A stretch of DNA of 64,000 bases from Aquabacter spiritensis (lineage in GTDB: Bacteria; Pseudomonadota; Alphaproteobacteria; Rhizobiales; Xanthobacteraceae), in contig NZ_SMAI01000006.1 in assembly GCF_004346185.1 (NCBI RefSeq), positions 210,731-274,730 of the forward strand, read 5' to 3'. Within the stretch, counting starts at the first letter, position 1; every line of letters starts with the position of its first letter. Below are positions 53,586-63,013 of this stretch, one piece after another. The notes beneath the pieces are model-generated. The model saw only the letters and a list, made by a program, of their open reading frames with translations, was not told the DNA's origin and did no database searches. The position numbers and the translations under genes were made by a program.

Positions 53586-54215
53586 ATGGGTCACGGATTC
53601 ATGGACATCGCGCTGACGCCGAGTGTCCTTGCTGCACAGAAGGAAATGCACGCGGACCATCTGTGGACCCAATATAAGGGGCATCGTGAATTCACGCGCT
53701 TTACGGCGGACGAGGCGGCCTTCATCGCCGAGCGTGACAGCTTCTATATCGCCACGGCCTCCGAATCCGGCTGGCCGTATGTTCAGCACCGCGGGGGACC
53801 TGCTGGCTTCCTCAAGATGATCGATGATCGCACGCTCGCGTTCATCGATTATCGCGGTAATCGGCAGTACATCAGCACGGGCAATCTGATTGCGAATGAC
53901 CGGGCCTGCCTCATCCTGGTGGATTATCCTCGGCGCGCGCGTCTCAAGATCTATGGGCGCGTCGAAAAGCTGGGGCTCGAGTCGGACCCGCCGCTGACCG
54001 ACCGGGCTACAGACAAGGAATATGGGGCGAAACCGGAGCGGATTTTCCGGTTGCGCCTGGAAGCGTTCGACTGGAACTGCCCGCAACATATCACGCCGCG
54101 CTACACCGAGCGCCAGATCGCCGACGCATTTGCACCGCTTCGCGCGCGTGTCTCTGACTTGGAGCGGGAGAACGCTTTGTTGCGCGGCCAGCTCGAACGC
54201 CGCGGTGAGGCATGA
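53586..54215 (+). CDS. Pyridoxamine-phosphate-oxidase-like FMN-binding protein
   Basis: This 209-residue protein contains a split-barrel PNPOx-like domain: ATASESGWPYVQHRGGPAGF and LAFIDYRGNRQYISTGNL, then RACLILVDYPRRARLKIYG. The C-terminal 35 residues form a charged heptad-like helix (LRARVSDLERENALLRGQL), suggesting a coiled coil. These proteins bind FMN or F420-like cofactors and often reduce small molecules. ATG 53586 has a GGGGAG ribosome site. The 136 bases before it make membership of the upstream operon uncertain. Confidence 0.85.
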   Translation: MGHGFMDIALTPSVLAAQKEMHADHLWTQYKGHREFTRFTADEAAFIAERDSFYIATASESGWPYVQHRGGPAGFLKMIDDRTLAFIDYRGNRQYISTGNLIANDRACLILVDYPRRARLKIYGRVEKLGLESDPPLTDRATDKEYGAKPERIFRLRLEAFDWNCPQHITPRYTERQIADAFAPLRARVSDLERENALLRGQLERRGEA

Positions 54216-54323
54216 TGGCTCCCGAGGCGCCAGCGTGTGCCGTGCCTTATCCGCGACGGCGTGGAGCCCGCAGGTCCGGCTGCCCGGGGGTGAGAGGACA
54301 GCGTGGGCATGCCATCGTGTTTT

Positions 54324-55796
54324 TCACGCCATGCAATCCTCGGTCGGCCTTTTGAACGGCGAAAGAATGTGCCGCGCGTGATGCTTCACCGCGCGGTCCT
54401 GCTCGCCCACATCCGCAAGCTGTTTCGTCGCGTATTCGCGCGTGGTTTCAAGCAACCGATAGTTAAGCGCTCCGCCTCTGTATTCCGCGCAAACAATTGA
54501 TCTCTGGGTCAGTCTTTCAAGAGCATCTATGGTCTGCGACGCATCAAGCTCGGCAATTTCCGCCATAACGACCGCGTCTTGGAGGTGAAAGACACCCGCA
54601 AATACTGCGAGTATTCGAAACAGAGCCGCCTCTGCATCCGATAGCAGCCGATAACTCCAGTCGAGCGTCGAAAACAATGTTTGCTGCCGCATAGGCGCCG
54701 TTCGCTCTCCATTGATCAAAAGAAATCTTTGCCCCAGCATAGCCGCGAGCGTCGGAATGCCGAAAACTCTCACCTTGCTGGCGGCCAAATTGATGGCGAG
54801 CGGGATGCCGTCGAGGCGTCGACAAATAGACGAAACGAGCGGCGCGTCTCGATCGTCCAGGACGTAGAATCCATGTTCCTGCGCGCGCGCGATGAACAAT
54901 TGAACCGCGCCGAAATCGAGCGCTTCTCGCGCTGTAATGTCCGGCTTTGTCCAAGGCGTTTCGAGGGTGGGCAGCCGGTGTACCAGTTCTGATCTCGCCC
55001 TCAGCGGTTCCCGACTGGTGGCGAGAAGGCTGAGCATGGGCAGGGCGTCCAGCAGATGATCAGCTATGGTGGTCATCGTGGGCAACAAATGCTCGCAGCC
55101 ATCAAAGATCAAAAGCACGTTTCGGCCTTTGAGGCAGTCGATGATTTCACGGAAAGAATTTTGTTCGGCATCTAGAGCTGCCGCGATGGCAGCCGGCGCA
55201 TTTTGCGGGTCGCCGACGGTCGACAGATCGACGAACAATACCCCGTCGGAATAGTTGCGGACACGGTGGCCGACGGCAATTGCGACGCTCGTTTTACCTA
55301 TGCCACCAGACCCGACGATCGTCACACAGCGAGCGCCGGCAAGTCGGCCGGCTATGCGCGAGATGTCGCCATCGCGGCCGATCGTGAGCGGAGCCTTGGG
55401 GAGCGTTTGTGCATAAGCCGAGGCCGGCCATGACGAAGATGCATGCTCGGTCGGCTCGATTGTTACCGGAGCGACAAATCGATAGCCGCGACCGGCTATG
55501 GTCGCGATGTAAGCGCTGGCGGCCCCTGCCCCGAGTGCACGCCGCAATGCAGAGACATTTACCTTGAGGTTGTCCTCATGGACGAACGTGTTGGGCCAAA
55601 CGAATGCGATCAACTCGTTCTTGCTGATGATCTCACCGGCCCGCTGGACAAGCCGTATGAGAATATCGAGCGCCCTGCCGCCCAGCCGCACCGGCAAACC
55701 ATTACGCGATAGAAGCTGCCGATTGGGTGCAAGCCGGTAGGGGCCGAAGACGTAGATATTTTTATCGGGTAGAGGACAGCTCGCTATCATGTCCAT
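54324..55796 (-). CDS. Winged-helix regulator with STAND-type ATPase domain
   Basis: This 490-residue regulator has an N-terminal OmpR-like winged helix (YVFGPYRLAPNRQLL to GAASAYIATIAGRGYRFVAPV, residues 14-110) and a P-loop ATPase. Its Walker A is VGSGGIGKTSVAIA, Walker B is VLLIFDGCEHL, then SLLATSREPLRA and a GIPLAINLAASKV motif as in NB-ARC-type proteins. Many relatives are 800-1000 residues with TPR-like C-terminal sensors; this one ends soon after the ATPase, which suggests a short version or loss of the sensor. It is divergent from the PucR-like regulator and convergent with the PNPOx-like gene, and may control the 48-54 kb genes. Confidence 0.85.
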   Translation of the reverse strand: MDMIASCPLPDKNIYVFGPYRLAPNRQLLSRNGLPVRLGGRALDILIRLVQRAGEIISKNELIAFVWPNTFVHEDNLKVNVSALRRALGAGAASAYIATIAGRGYRFVAPVTIEPTEHASSSWPASAYAQTLPKAPLTIGRDGDISRIAGRLAGARCVTIVGSGGIGKTSVAIAVGHRVRNYSDGVLFVDLSTVGDPQNAPAAIAAALDAEQNSFREIIDCLKGRNVLLIFDGCEHLLPTMTTIADHLLDALPMLSLLATSREPLRARSELVHRLPTLETPWTKPDITAREALDFGAVQLFIARAQEHGFYVLDDRDAPLVSSICRRLDGIPLAINLAASKVRVFGIPTLAAMLGQRFLLINGERTAPMRQQTLFSTLDWSYRLLSDAEAALFRILAVFAGVFHLQDAVVMAEIAELDASQTIDALERLTQRSIVCAEYRGGALNYRLLETTREYATKQLADVGEQDRAVKHHARHILSPFKRPTEDCMA

Positions 55797-56096
55797 CCTG
55801 CGCCCCCATCAAGTGATCTGCCCGGATGGCCCCCAGGCGTGGCATTGAGGATCGTGGCAAGAGGGGCGGCTTATCTTTTCGGGACACGTCGCGGAGCTAC
55901 CTTGCTGCCCCTCAAACATCGCCTTTTCGATGGACACGACGATTTAAGCCGCCCGATCTGCATGCCGCGCCCCAATCGAAACGATTCAAGCTCGCAATGC
56001 TACCTACGGTCGCCGGGATGTCTTCCTCCGCTTGCTAGGAAGTATGCCGCCCCTCATGCTGGCATCCTGGGCAAGAGCAAGACAGGACGAGGCTCG
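55797..56096. other. Divergent intergenic region between two regulator genes
   Basis: This 300-base gap lies between the ATPase-type regulator (minus) and the PucR-like regulator (plus). The plus frame is open from 55839, but its translation lacks family features. I place the second start at ATG 56097 because the conserved GAF-like region starts there and GAGG is close by. No other gene is supported. Confidence 0.4.
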
Positions 56097-57908
56097 ATGC
56101 CGAGTACGATTTCACAAATGCATTCGCTCCGGGCGGTTGCGAGCCGGATCAATTCCGGTGTCGATCTCCCCGGATTGTTGTTCGATCTCGTCAAGGCTGC
56201 ATGCGACCACGGCGGCTGGAGCATGGGATCGATCATGGCGGTGGATGCGGCGCAGGGCTACGCTCACGTCTTCGTCCGTTATGATCCGAGCCTGCTGAAA
56301 CGTCCGCTCGAAGACCGCTGGGAACTGGCGACGAGCCCGGCCCTTATCGCGCTGCAGACAGGAGAGCCGGTCTATATTCCTGACGCCCGCGCCACCGACG
56401 CATTCCCCGGATATCGACGCGAAGCCTACGAGCGCGATTATCACTCGGTTCTGGTGATGCCGCTCACGAGCGTGGATGCGGACGGCCGCCCGATGGTTCT
56501 CAGTCTCATTTCGCGTGCCCTCAAGCCCTTGCCGTCAGACGATCTCGCTTTCATGGGCATGATTGTCCACCTGGGGGCGATCGCGGTTGAGCGGGAGTAT
56601 CGCATGCTGGCCGAGCGCCGTGCCGCGGACGAACAGCGCCGGGCGCTGCATGCACAGGGTGGCCTGCTGGAGGTGGTGCTGTCGGGAGGTTCGACCGAAC
56701 AATTGGCGGCACGACTTCAGGAATTATTGTATTGCGCGGTTCTGGTAGTCGATTTCGGGGAAAACGGGCTGGTCGCCGCCGGTTCCCCGATCCCGCTGAT
56801 CCTAGACGAAAAAGGGTGGCGTGATCTTCTCGCTGCGGGGCATGCCGACAGCGTCGTTGCGGCCGTGAGACAGGCCGCTGGGCGTGGCGAGACCAAACAG
56901 ATCACCCTCGACCTGAATCATGCTGGCGGGGGACTTAAGCTCACCGCCGCAATCGAACCGTTGAGTGTCGACGGGCAGACTGTCGGCGCGCTTGTTCTCC
57001 TCGATGAAGAGCGCGGGGGCGATCTTCACAAGCTTATGCTGGAGAGCGCGAAATTCGCGTTGAGCGTCCAGATGATGCGCAGCGTCATCCAGTTCCGCTT
57101 CGAGGCGCGCACCCTGACGGAGCTTTTCTTCGAAATTGTCGAGCGACGCTGGCGCGATCCGGCGGATATCGCTCGGCGGGCGCGCCGTCTCGGCCTGCCG
57201 CTCTCGCGGCCGCTGCGCATGCTGGTCATCGACTTTCCCGGCGCCGCCAGCGGGGAGCGGGACGCCTCGCTCGATGCGCATCAGAGCGTCCTGCGGCTGG
57301 CGCGCCAGCATGGGCTGAGCAGCCACGTCATCGCGATCGGTACAGGTCTCGTCTGCCTCCTCCCGGAGCAGGCCGGCGACAACCGCGATCGGCTTGAGCG
57401 CTTCGCGCAGCGGCTGGCGGAGAGCCTGCGCCATGTCTTCAATGGGGACCCCATCGCCGTGATCGGCGGCATCTGTCTTGGGATCGAGGACTATTCCGGG
57501 GAATGGGAGCGGGCCTGGCGCATGGTGCGGATCGCCCGCAGCTTCCGCCGAAGCGGCGTCGTATCGGCTCTGGATTTCGGCCCCCTGCCGATGCTGATCG
57601 GCGCATCGGACTCGGCCGAGGTGCGCGCCTTCGTCGACGGCAGCATTGGAATGGTTGTCGCCCACGATCGCGCGCAGGGCACACCCTATCTCGAAACCCT
57701 GGCCGCCTATCTGCGGGCGGGGTGCCGCAGCCAGCCTTGCGCCGACGCGATGGGCCTACACGTCACCACGCTGCGCTACCGGCTGGCGCGGATAGAGGAA
57801 TTATTCGGGATCAATGCGGATACGCCCGACCGCCGCTTTGCTCTTGAACTCGCCCTGAAGATGCACGGAGTGATTGACGGAAGCGCCATTCAGACGCCGT
57901 TAGGATGA
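56097..57908 (+). CDS. PucR-family transcriptional regulator with N-terminal GAF-like domain
   Basis: This 603-residue protein has a GAF-like N-terminal sensor (SLRAVASRINSGVDLPGLL to about residue 165, with HSVLVMPLTSVDADGRPMVL), a middle region, a degenerate GGDEF-like central domain and a C-terminal PucR-type helix-turn-helix (AYLRAGCRSQPCADAMGLHVTTLRYRLARIEEL, seen as ADAMGLHVTTLRYRLARI). PucR/CdaR regulators control catabolic genes, often activating transport and oxidation of the inducer. The luciferase-like enzyme and ProVWX importer follow on the same strand, making them its likely targets. Confidence 0.86.
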   Translation: MPSTISQMHSLRAVASRINSGVDLPGLLFDLVKAACDHGGWSMGSIMAVDAAQGYAHVFVRYDPSLLKRPLEDRWELATSPALIALQTGEPVYIPDARATDAFPGYRREAYERDYHSVLVMPLTSVDADGRPMVLSLISRALKPLPSDDLAFMGMIVHLGAIAVEREYRMLAERRAADEQRRALHAQGGLLEVVLSGGSTEQLAARLQELLYCAVLVVDFGENGLVAAGSPIPLILDEKGWRDLLAAGHADSVVAAVRQAAGRGETKQITLDLNHAGGGLKLTAAIEPLSVDGQTVGALVLLDEERGGDLHKLMLESAKFALSVQMMRSVIQFRFEARTLTELFFEIVERRWRDPADIARRARRLGLPLSRPLRMLVIDFPGAASGERDASLDAHQSVLRLARQHGLSSHVIAIGTGLVCLLPEQAGDNRDRLERFAQRLAESLRHVFNGDPIAVIGGICLGIEDYSGEWERAWRMVRIARSFRRSGVVSALDFGPLPMLIGASDSAEVRAFVDGSIGMVVAHDRAQGTPYLETLAAYLRAGCRSQPCADAMGLHVTTLRYRLARIEELFGINADTPDRRFALELALKMHGVIDGSAIQTPLG

Positions 57909-58194
57909 AAATGATGACGCGCTTTACTCCGGTTCATAGGAAGCGCTCGGGGCAGCCGACATCCTAGCCTTCTCCTTTGGTGATACTCGAGAGGATCGGC
58001 AGACTGGCACCAGCGCCCGAAGAATCTGCCGCGATAGATCAAGTCTGCCGGTGGCTGGCCATCGGCCTCCTTCCCATCGGCGTCATGGCCTCCGCGGCGG
58101 CTTCGAGGTGATGCGCGCTTTATCGCGCTTGAAAGGCCGCTTCCCCCGCGATCGCTGACGCGCTCTCCCGCATCTCTGTACGGAGCCCATTCAC

Positions 58195-59280
58195 ATGAAG
58201 TTCGCTCTCTTCATGAATATGGAGCGGTTTTCGCCTGCGAATTCCATGCAGGACGTCATGGCTCACATGCGAACGATGGCCGTCATGGCCGATGAAGGCG
58301 GTTTCGAGACGCTATGGACCGCCGAGCACCACACCATCGAAAGCACGATCTCACCAAATCCTCTCCAGGTTCTGGTCCGGCTCGCTCAGCATACTGACCG
58401 GATCCGGCTCGGTACGGCGGCGCTTGTCGCGCCGTTCTGGAACCCCATCCGGCTCGCTGGCGAGGCGGCGCTCTGCGACCATCTCACCGGCGGAAGGCTT
58501 GAGTTCGGCATCGCGCGTGGCGCCTACCCCTATGAATTTGACCGCATGACCGGCGGTACAACCCCACGCGAGGGCACCCACTTCATGCGCGAGATCCTGC
58601 CGGCGGTGCTGAAGCTCTGGTCCGGCGACTATGCGCATAACGGGCATTACTGGCGGTTCCCACTCGCCACCTCGGTGCCGAAGCCGCTGCAAAAGCCGCA
58701 TCCGCCCCTCTGGGTCGCGGCCCGCGATCCCGGAAGCTTCGACTGGGCGGTCGGGATCGGCGCCAACATCCTGTCAACGCCGCTCTCTGCTCCGGTGGCC
58801 GAAATCGGCGTGCTGGCGGAGAGGTTCCGCACAGCCTGCGCCGCCCACCCGGAACGGCTGCGGCCGAAATTCATGATGCAGCGGCGCACCTGCATCTACG
58901 ACCGCAGCCAGGACTGGGAAAAGGCCGTCAGCTATATTGTCGACCACGGGCGCTATTTCGAGAACCTGATGCAGAACAGCGGAACGGTGACAAATGGCTT
59001 TCCCGAAGCCGTGCCGTTCAAGACCATGGCCGATCATGGCAAGTACGATCCCCCGGCGATCCGCGACAACCTGGTCTTCGGCACGCCGGATGAGGTCATT
59101 CCCAAGATCGAGGTGTACGAGGCCGCCGGCGTCGATCAGTTCTGCCTCGGCCTGTCCTTCAACTTGCCGTTCGAATTGCAGATCCGGACTCTGAGGCTGT
59201 TCATCGAAGAGGTGATGCCGCATTTCGCCGCCCGCGAGCGCGCGGTTGCGGCATCCCCTCCCGCCGCGGGTGGAGCGTGA
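58195..59280 (+). CDS. Luciferase-like (LLM class) flavin-dependent monooxygenase
   Basis: This 361-residue protein has the bacterial-luciferase TIM-barrel pattern: MKFALFMNMERF, ADEGGFETLWTAEHHTIES, IRLGTAALVAPFWNP, LEFGIARGAYPYEF and the C-terminal VFGTPDEVIPKIEVYEAAGVD, which places it close to alkanal/nitrilotriacetate-type monooxygenases. It uses reduced flavin supplied by a partner reductase. The substrate is not readable; its setting with a quaternary-amine type importer suggests oxidation of an imported nitrogen compound, which is inference. The 286 bases before it (57909-58194) hold no gene I can support. Confidence 0.88.
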   Translation: MKFALFMNMERFSPANSMQDVMAHMRTMAVMADEGGFETLWTAEHHTIESTISPNPLQVLVRLAQHTDRIRLGTAALVAPFWNPIRLAGEAALCDHLTGGRLEFGIARGAYPYEFDRMTGGTTPREGTHFMREILPAVLKLWSGDYAHNGHYWRFPLATSVPKPLQKPHPPLWVAARDPGSFDWAVGIGANILSTPLSAPVAEIGVLAERFRTACAAHPERLRPKFMMQRRTCIYDRSQDWEKAVSYIVDHGRYFENLMQNSGTVTNGFPEAVPFKTMADHGKYDPPAIRDNLVFGTPDEVIPKIEVYEAAGVDQFCLGLSFNLPFELQIRTLRLFIEEVMPHFAARERAVAASPPAAGGA

Positions 59281-59435
59281 CAGGATCGGCCATCGCCTCG
59301 GCTGTTTCATGCCAGAGATTCGACTTCACGAGATGCTGAAGCCAACCGACTTTTCGCCGCTGCGCTGATGGCGTGGCTTTCCCGAAAAACGTACAAAGGC
59401 TTCAACCCCGAACGACAACCCGGAGGGGACCCGCG

Positions 59436-60605
59436 GTGAGCGAACGGCTGCGTATCGAAAACCTCTACAAGGTCTTCGGAAAGTACCCGTCTGACGCTCT
59501 GCGGATGCTGCGCGACGGTGGAACAAAAGATTTTGTCTTTGCAAAGCTCGGTCAGGTGGTCGGACTGAACGATGTTTCTCTCACCGTGCCGGGGGGCGTG
59601 ATGTACATGGTCATGGGCCTGTCCGGATCCGGCAAGTCGACGTTGGCGCGCTGCATCAACCGGCTGAACGAGCCCAGCGCCGGGCGGGTCTTGCTGGATG
59701 GGGAAGCTGTTCTGGCGCTCGACGAGAAGGCGCTGCGCGAGGTCCGGCGAACCCGCATGTCGATGGTGTTCCAGCACTTTGCGCTGCTGCCCAACAAGCG
59801 GGTCATCGACAATGTGGAGTTCGGCCTGAAACTGCGCGGCATTCCCCCCGCGCAACGCCGTCGCCGGGCGGAGGAGCTATTGTCCCTCGTCGGGCTCGGG
59901 CGCTGGGGCCATCACATGCCACACGAGCTTTCCGGTGGCATGCGCCAGCGCGTGGGTCTCGCCCGGGCGCTGGCGACCGATGCCGACATCCTGATCATGG
60001 ACGAGCCGTTCAGCGGGCTCGACCCGCTGATCCGCACGGAAATGCAGGACGAGTTGCTGCGCCTTCAGCGCACATTCAACAAGACCATCCTGTTCATCAC
60101 CCACGACTTCCAGGAGGCGCTGAAGCTCGGCAGCCGGATCGCGATCATGTCGGAGGGCCGGATCGTGCGCGAAGGCACGCCCCAATCGATCGTGCTCGAG
60201 CCGGGCAGCGACTATGTCGCCGCATTTACACGCGAGATCGACCGGGGACGGCTGTTCGATGCGCGTTCGGTAATGAAGGCGCCCGCGGTGCTCTGGCGCG
60301 GACCGGCAGGAACCGTGGTCGGGGGCGATGGAGGCGGTTTTCTGCTGGACGCGTGTGAACGCGTCGTCGCGGGCTTGGCCGGCAGAGAAATCAGCCTGCT
60401 GCGAGAAACGGGTGAACTGTCGGCACGGCGCGGCTCCTATGTCTGCGTGCCCGAGGCGGCCAAACTCGTCGAGGTGGCGCGCAGCTATCGCGCCGATCAC
60501 ACCGTCGGCGTCATTGATGATGCGGGTCGATTGGTCGGCGTCATCGGTGCCGAGCAGATTCTCGCCCGCATCGCCCATCTGCCGGCGTCGGGAGCAAAGT
60601 CATGA
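59436..60605 (+). CDS. proV: Quaternary-amine/glycine-betaine ABC transporter ATPase (ProV-like)
   Basis: This 389-residue ATPase has the ProV N-terminus (IENLYKVFGKYPSDALRMLRDG), Walker A GLSGSGKST, signature LSGGMRQRV, Walker B ILIMDEPFSGLDP and a switch His in FITHDFQEA. A C-terminal CBS-like region of about 110 residues follows (SVMKAPAVL to VVGVIGAEQIL), which in relatives senses ionic strength. I select GTG 59436, nine bases after GGAGG, because the upstream open frame has no family character. Its stop overlaps the permease start as ATGA. Confidence 0.9.
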   Translation: MSERLRIENLYKVFGKYPSDALRMLRDGGTKDFVFAKLGQVVGLNDVSLTVPGGVMYMVMGLSGSGKSTLARCINRLNEPSAGRVLLDGEAVLALDEKALREVRRTRMSMVFQHFALLPNKRVIDNVEFGLKLRGIPPAQRRRRAEELLSLVGLGRWGHHMPHELSGGMRQRVGLARALATDADILIMDEPFSGLDPLIRTEMQDELLRLQRTFNKTILFITHDFQEALKLGSRIAIMSEGRIVREGTPQSIVLEPGSDYVAAFTREIDRGRLFDARSVMKAPAVLWRGPAGTVVGGDGGGFLLDACERVVAGLAGREISLLRETGELSARRGSYVCVPEAAKLVEVARSYRADHTVGVIDDAGRLVGVIGAEQILARIAHLPASGAKS

Positions 60606-61549
60606 TCAGGGCCGACGATCTGGCGATCTTCCCGATCGAACAGTGGATACAGGAGGGAGTGCGCTGGCTGGCCCTCAACCTGAGGCCGCTGTTTCAGGCG
60701 ATAAAATCGCCGATCGAAGCTCTGCTGGGCCTCAGCGACTGGGTGCTGCAATCGATCCCGTTTCCAGCCATGGTCTTGATCGTCGGTCTCGTCGCGTGGC
60801 GCAGCGCGGGCGTGGGTGTTGCCGCGTTCAGCGTCGTATCGCAGATCGTGATTGCCATGCTCGGCGTTTGGGCCGAGGCGATGACGACCTTGTCGCTCAT
60901 CGTCACGGCGATCGTATTCTGCGCGGTGATCGGCATTCCGATCGGCATTCTCTGCGCGCGCAGCGACCGGACCTGGAACATCGTTCGCCCGATCCTGGAC
61001 ATCATGCAGGCGACGCCGACCCTCGTTTACCTGGTGCCTGTGGTGATGCTGTTCGGCGTCGGCAGTGTGCCGGGAGAGGTCGCGGTCGTCACCGCGGCGG
61101 CCCCACCTTTGATCCGGTTCACCAATCTCGGCATCCGCATGGTTGAGCACGAGATCGTCGAGGCCGGACTGGCATTTGGAGCCGATCCACGTCAGTTGTT
61201 GTGGGAAATCCAGTTGCCGCTTGCGATACCCACCATTCTGGGTGGCCTGAACCAGACAGTCCTCACCGCGATGGTGATGTCGGTTGTCGTCGCGATGATC
61301 GGCGCCGAAGGTCTCGGCCTCGTCGTGTTGCAGGGCCTCGGACGACTGGATGTCGGCCGGGCTGCGGTGGGCGGCATCGCCATCGTCCTGCTCGCCATGA
61401 TGCTCGACCGCATCACCCAGAAACTCGCCGAGCCGCAGCGCGGCCAGCGCACAGCGCTGGTTCAAGTGCTGATGCGCCTCATGCGCGGTGGTCGGCGCGA
61501 GGCGATTGCCGCGCAGACCGAAGCGGAGGAGAACCGTCAGGCGGCTTGA
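60602..61549 (+). CDS. proW: Quaternary-amine/glycine-betaine ABC transporter permease (ProW-like)
   Basis: This 315-residue inner-membrane permease has about seven hydrophobic helices and the coupling motif EAGLAFGADPRQLLWEIQLPLAIPTILGGLNQT, whose core EAGLAFGADP-x-QLLWEIQLP is standard for ProW. The N-terminal 45 residues lie in the cytoplasm or periplasm before the first helix. The start overlaps the ATPase stop by four bases. The arrangement with proV and proX supports a single-permease osmolyte or quaternary-amine importer. Confidence 0.9.
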   Translation: MIRADDLAIFPIEQWIQEGVRWLALNLRPLFQAIKSPIEALLGLSDWVLQSIPFPAMVLIVGLVAWRSAGVGVAAFSVVSQIVIAMLGVWAEAMTTLSLIVTAIVFCAVIGIPIGILCARSDRTWNIVRPILDIMQATPTLVYLVPVVMLFGVGSVPGEVAVVTAAAPPLIRFTNLGIRMVEHEIVEAGLAFGADPRQLLWEIQLPLAIPTILGGLNQTVLTAMVMSVVVAMIGAEGLGLVVLQGLGRLDVGRAAVGGIAIVLLAMMLDRITQKLAEPQRGQRTALVQVLMRLMRGGRREAIAAQTEAEENRQAA

Positions 61550-61622
61550 AGCCATCGTACCGAGTTTAAACCGCCGGTCGAAGGCTGCGGCACCGGAAAC
61601 ACCAAACCCCGTGGGGAATGCG

Positions 61623-62663
61623 ATGATCAGCCTAAGGGCAAAGCATTTCGTCAGAAAAATCGCGATGGCCGCTCTCGGCGCCGTCATCTTGCAGGGACCT
61701 GTCTTCGCACAATCATTGCCGGGAAAGAGCAGGACCGTCCGCTACGCCCAGGGTGACAGCCTCGGCGCCAATTACGTCACCTCTCAGATCATCAGCCGGG
61801 CAATCCGGAGCCTCGGCTACCGGGTGAAGATGTCGACCCTCAATACGACGCTGTTCTTTCAGGCCGTTTCACAAGGCGATCTCGATCTCGCGACCGACAT
61901 CAACATGCCGCAGCGCATGCCCGCCTTTCGGGCGGTCGAGACGCATGCGGAGATCATAGGTACGGGAATGATCCTCGGCGGCGGAATCAACGGGTATCTC
62001 ATCGACAGGAAAACAGCGACCGCCTACGGCATCACAAGCCTGGCCCAGATGAAAGATCCGAGGCTCGCCACGCTTTTCGGCAAGGACGGCCGCGCCGATC
62101 TGATCAATTGTGATCCCGGCTGGAGTTGCGGCGATGTCGTGGATTTTCAGCTCGACCAATTCGGCCTCAAGCACACCGTCCGCTCCGTGCGCGGCAAATA
62201 CGAAACTCTCATGGTCGAGGCGGTCGCACGGGTGAAGCGCGGCGAGCCGGCGTTCTTCTACGCCTGGAGTCCCTCTTGGGTGAACAGTGCGCTGATCCCG
62301 GGCGAGGATGTCGTCTGGCTCCCCACGCCGGAAGATGCGTTGCCGCCGAATGTGCCAAACCGCGGCTCGGCTCTGGTGCCCGGCGTGGCAGGATGCGCGG
62401 GCGGCGCCGATCCCTGCCGCATGGCTATGGCGTCCTGGAACTGGGCTTCTGTTGCCAACAAGCGGTTTATCGCAGCTAACCCGGCCATCAAGGCGCTGAT
62501 CGAGCAGATCAAGTTCCCCCTCGAGACCTGGTCTGATTGGGAGTTCAACATCAACAAAAACGGCGCAAACAGCACGAATGTGAACCGCATGGCAGACGAG
62601 TGGATTTCGCAGAACAAGGGGACTTTCGATGGTTGGGTGGCGACGGCGAAAGCAGCGGCGTAG
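61623..62663 (+). CDS. proX: Glycine-betaine/quaternary-amine substrate-binding protein (ProX-like)
   Basis: This 346-residue periplasmic protein has a signal peptide (MISLRAKHFVRKIAMAALGA to about residue 30, ending PVFAQ). Binding-protein features are VRYAQGDSLGANYVTSQIIS, DINMPQRMPAF, DPGWSCGDVVDF with a probable disulfide Cys and the aromatic FYAWSPSWVNSAL, and a second Cys pair in VAGCAGGADPCRM. The many Trp residues suit a cation-pi box for quaternary ammonium compounds. It follows proW by 73 bases with a GGGGA ribosome site. Confidence 0.88.
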   Translation: MISLRAKHFVRKIAMAALGAVILQGPVFAQSLPGKSRTVRYAQGDSLGANYVTSQIISRAIRSLGYRVKMSTLNTTLFFQAVSQGDLDLATDINMPQRMPAFRAVETHAEIIGTGMILGGGINGYLIDRKTATAYGITSLAQMKDPRLATLFGKDGRADLINCDPGWSCGDVVDFQLDQFGLKHTVRSVRGKYETLMVEAVARVKRGEPAFFYAWSPSWVNSALIPGEDVVWLPTPEDALPPNVPNRGSALVPGVAGCAGGADPCRMAMASWNWASVANKRFIAANPAIKALIEQIKFPLETWSDWEFNINKNGANSTNVNRMADEWISQNKGTFDGWVATAKAAA

Positions 62664-63013
62664 AATCCAACGTGTCCGCCAAACGGCCGGCCCGCCCCTC
62701 ACTGCGGTCTTCCCGCGGTGCGCTTTACCGGTCCTCCTTTGGCGCTCGTGATTGATCCGAGACCATTTTCTGGGCTGCCGAAGCTGGGTTTCCGGCCTTT
62801 GTCACGGCGGTGGGCTGGCTGCGCCGCCGGGGTTCTGCAGCGCGTGAAGAATGCGCCTCTGGGCAAGCCCGAGAGCGTCCTCCCCTCCTTGCAGGAGCAG
62901 GCCCCGGCGAGGCGGTGGCGGACCTCGTCACGAAGCAATGCCGTCGCACACCGCGCGCCGGTCACGCCCGCAATGTCCGACACCCGAGCGCATCGCGCCC
63001 CGCGTTAAGCCCC
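62664..63013. other. Intergenic region between convergent genes
   Basis: This 350-base stretch lies between proX (plus) and the minus-strand SUMF1-like gene. I see no credible gene, tRNA or strong terminator. It is GC-rich and without notable repeats. Confidence 0.4.
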
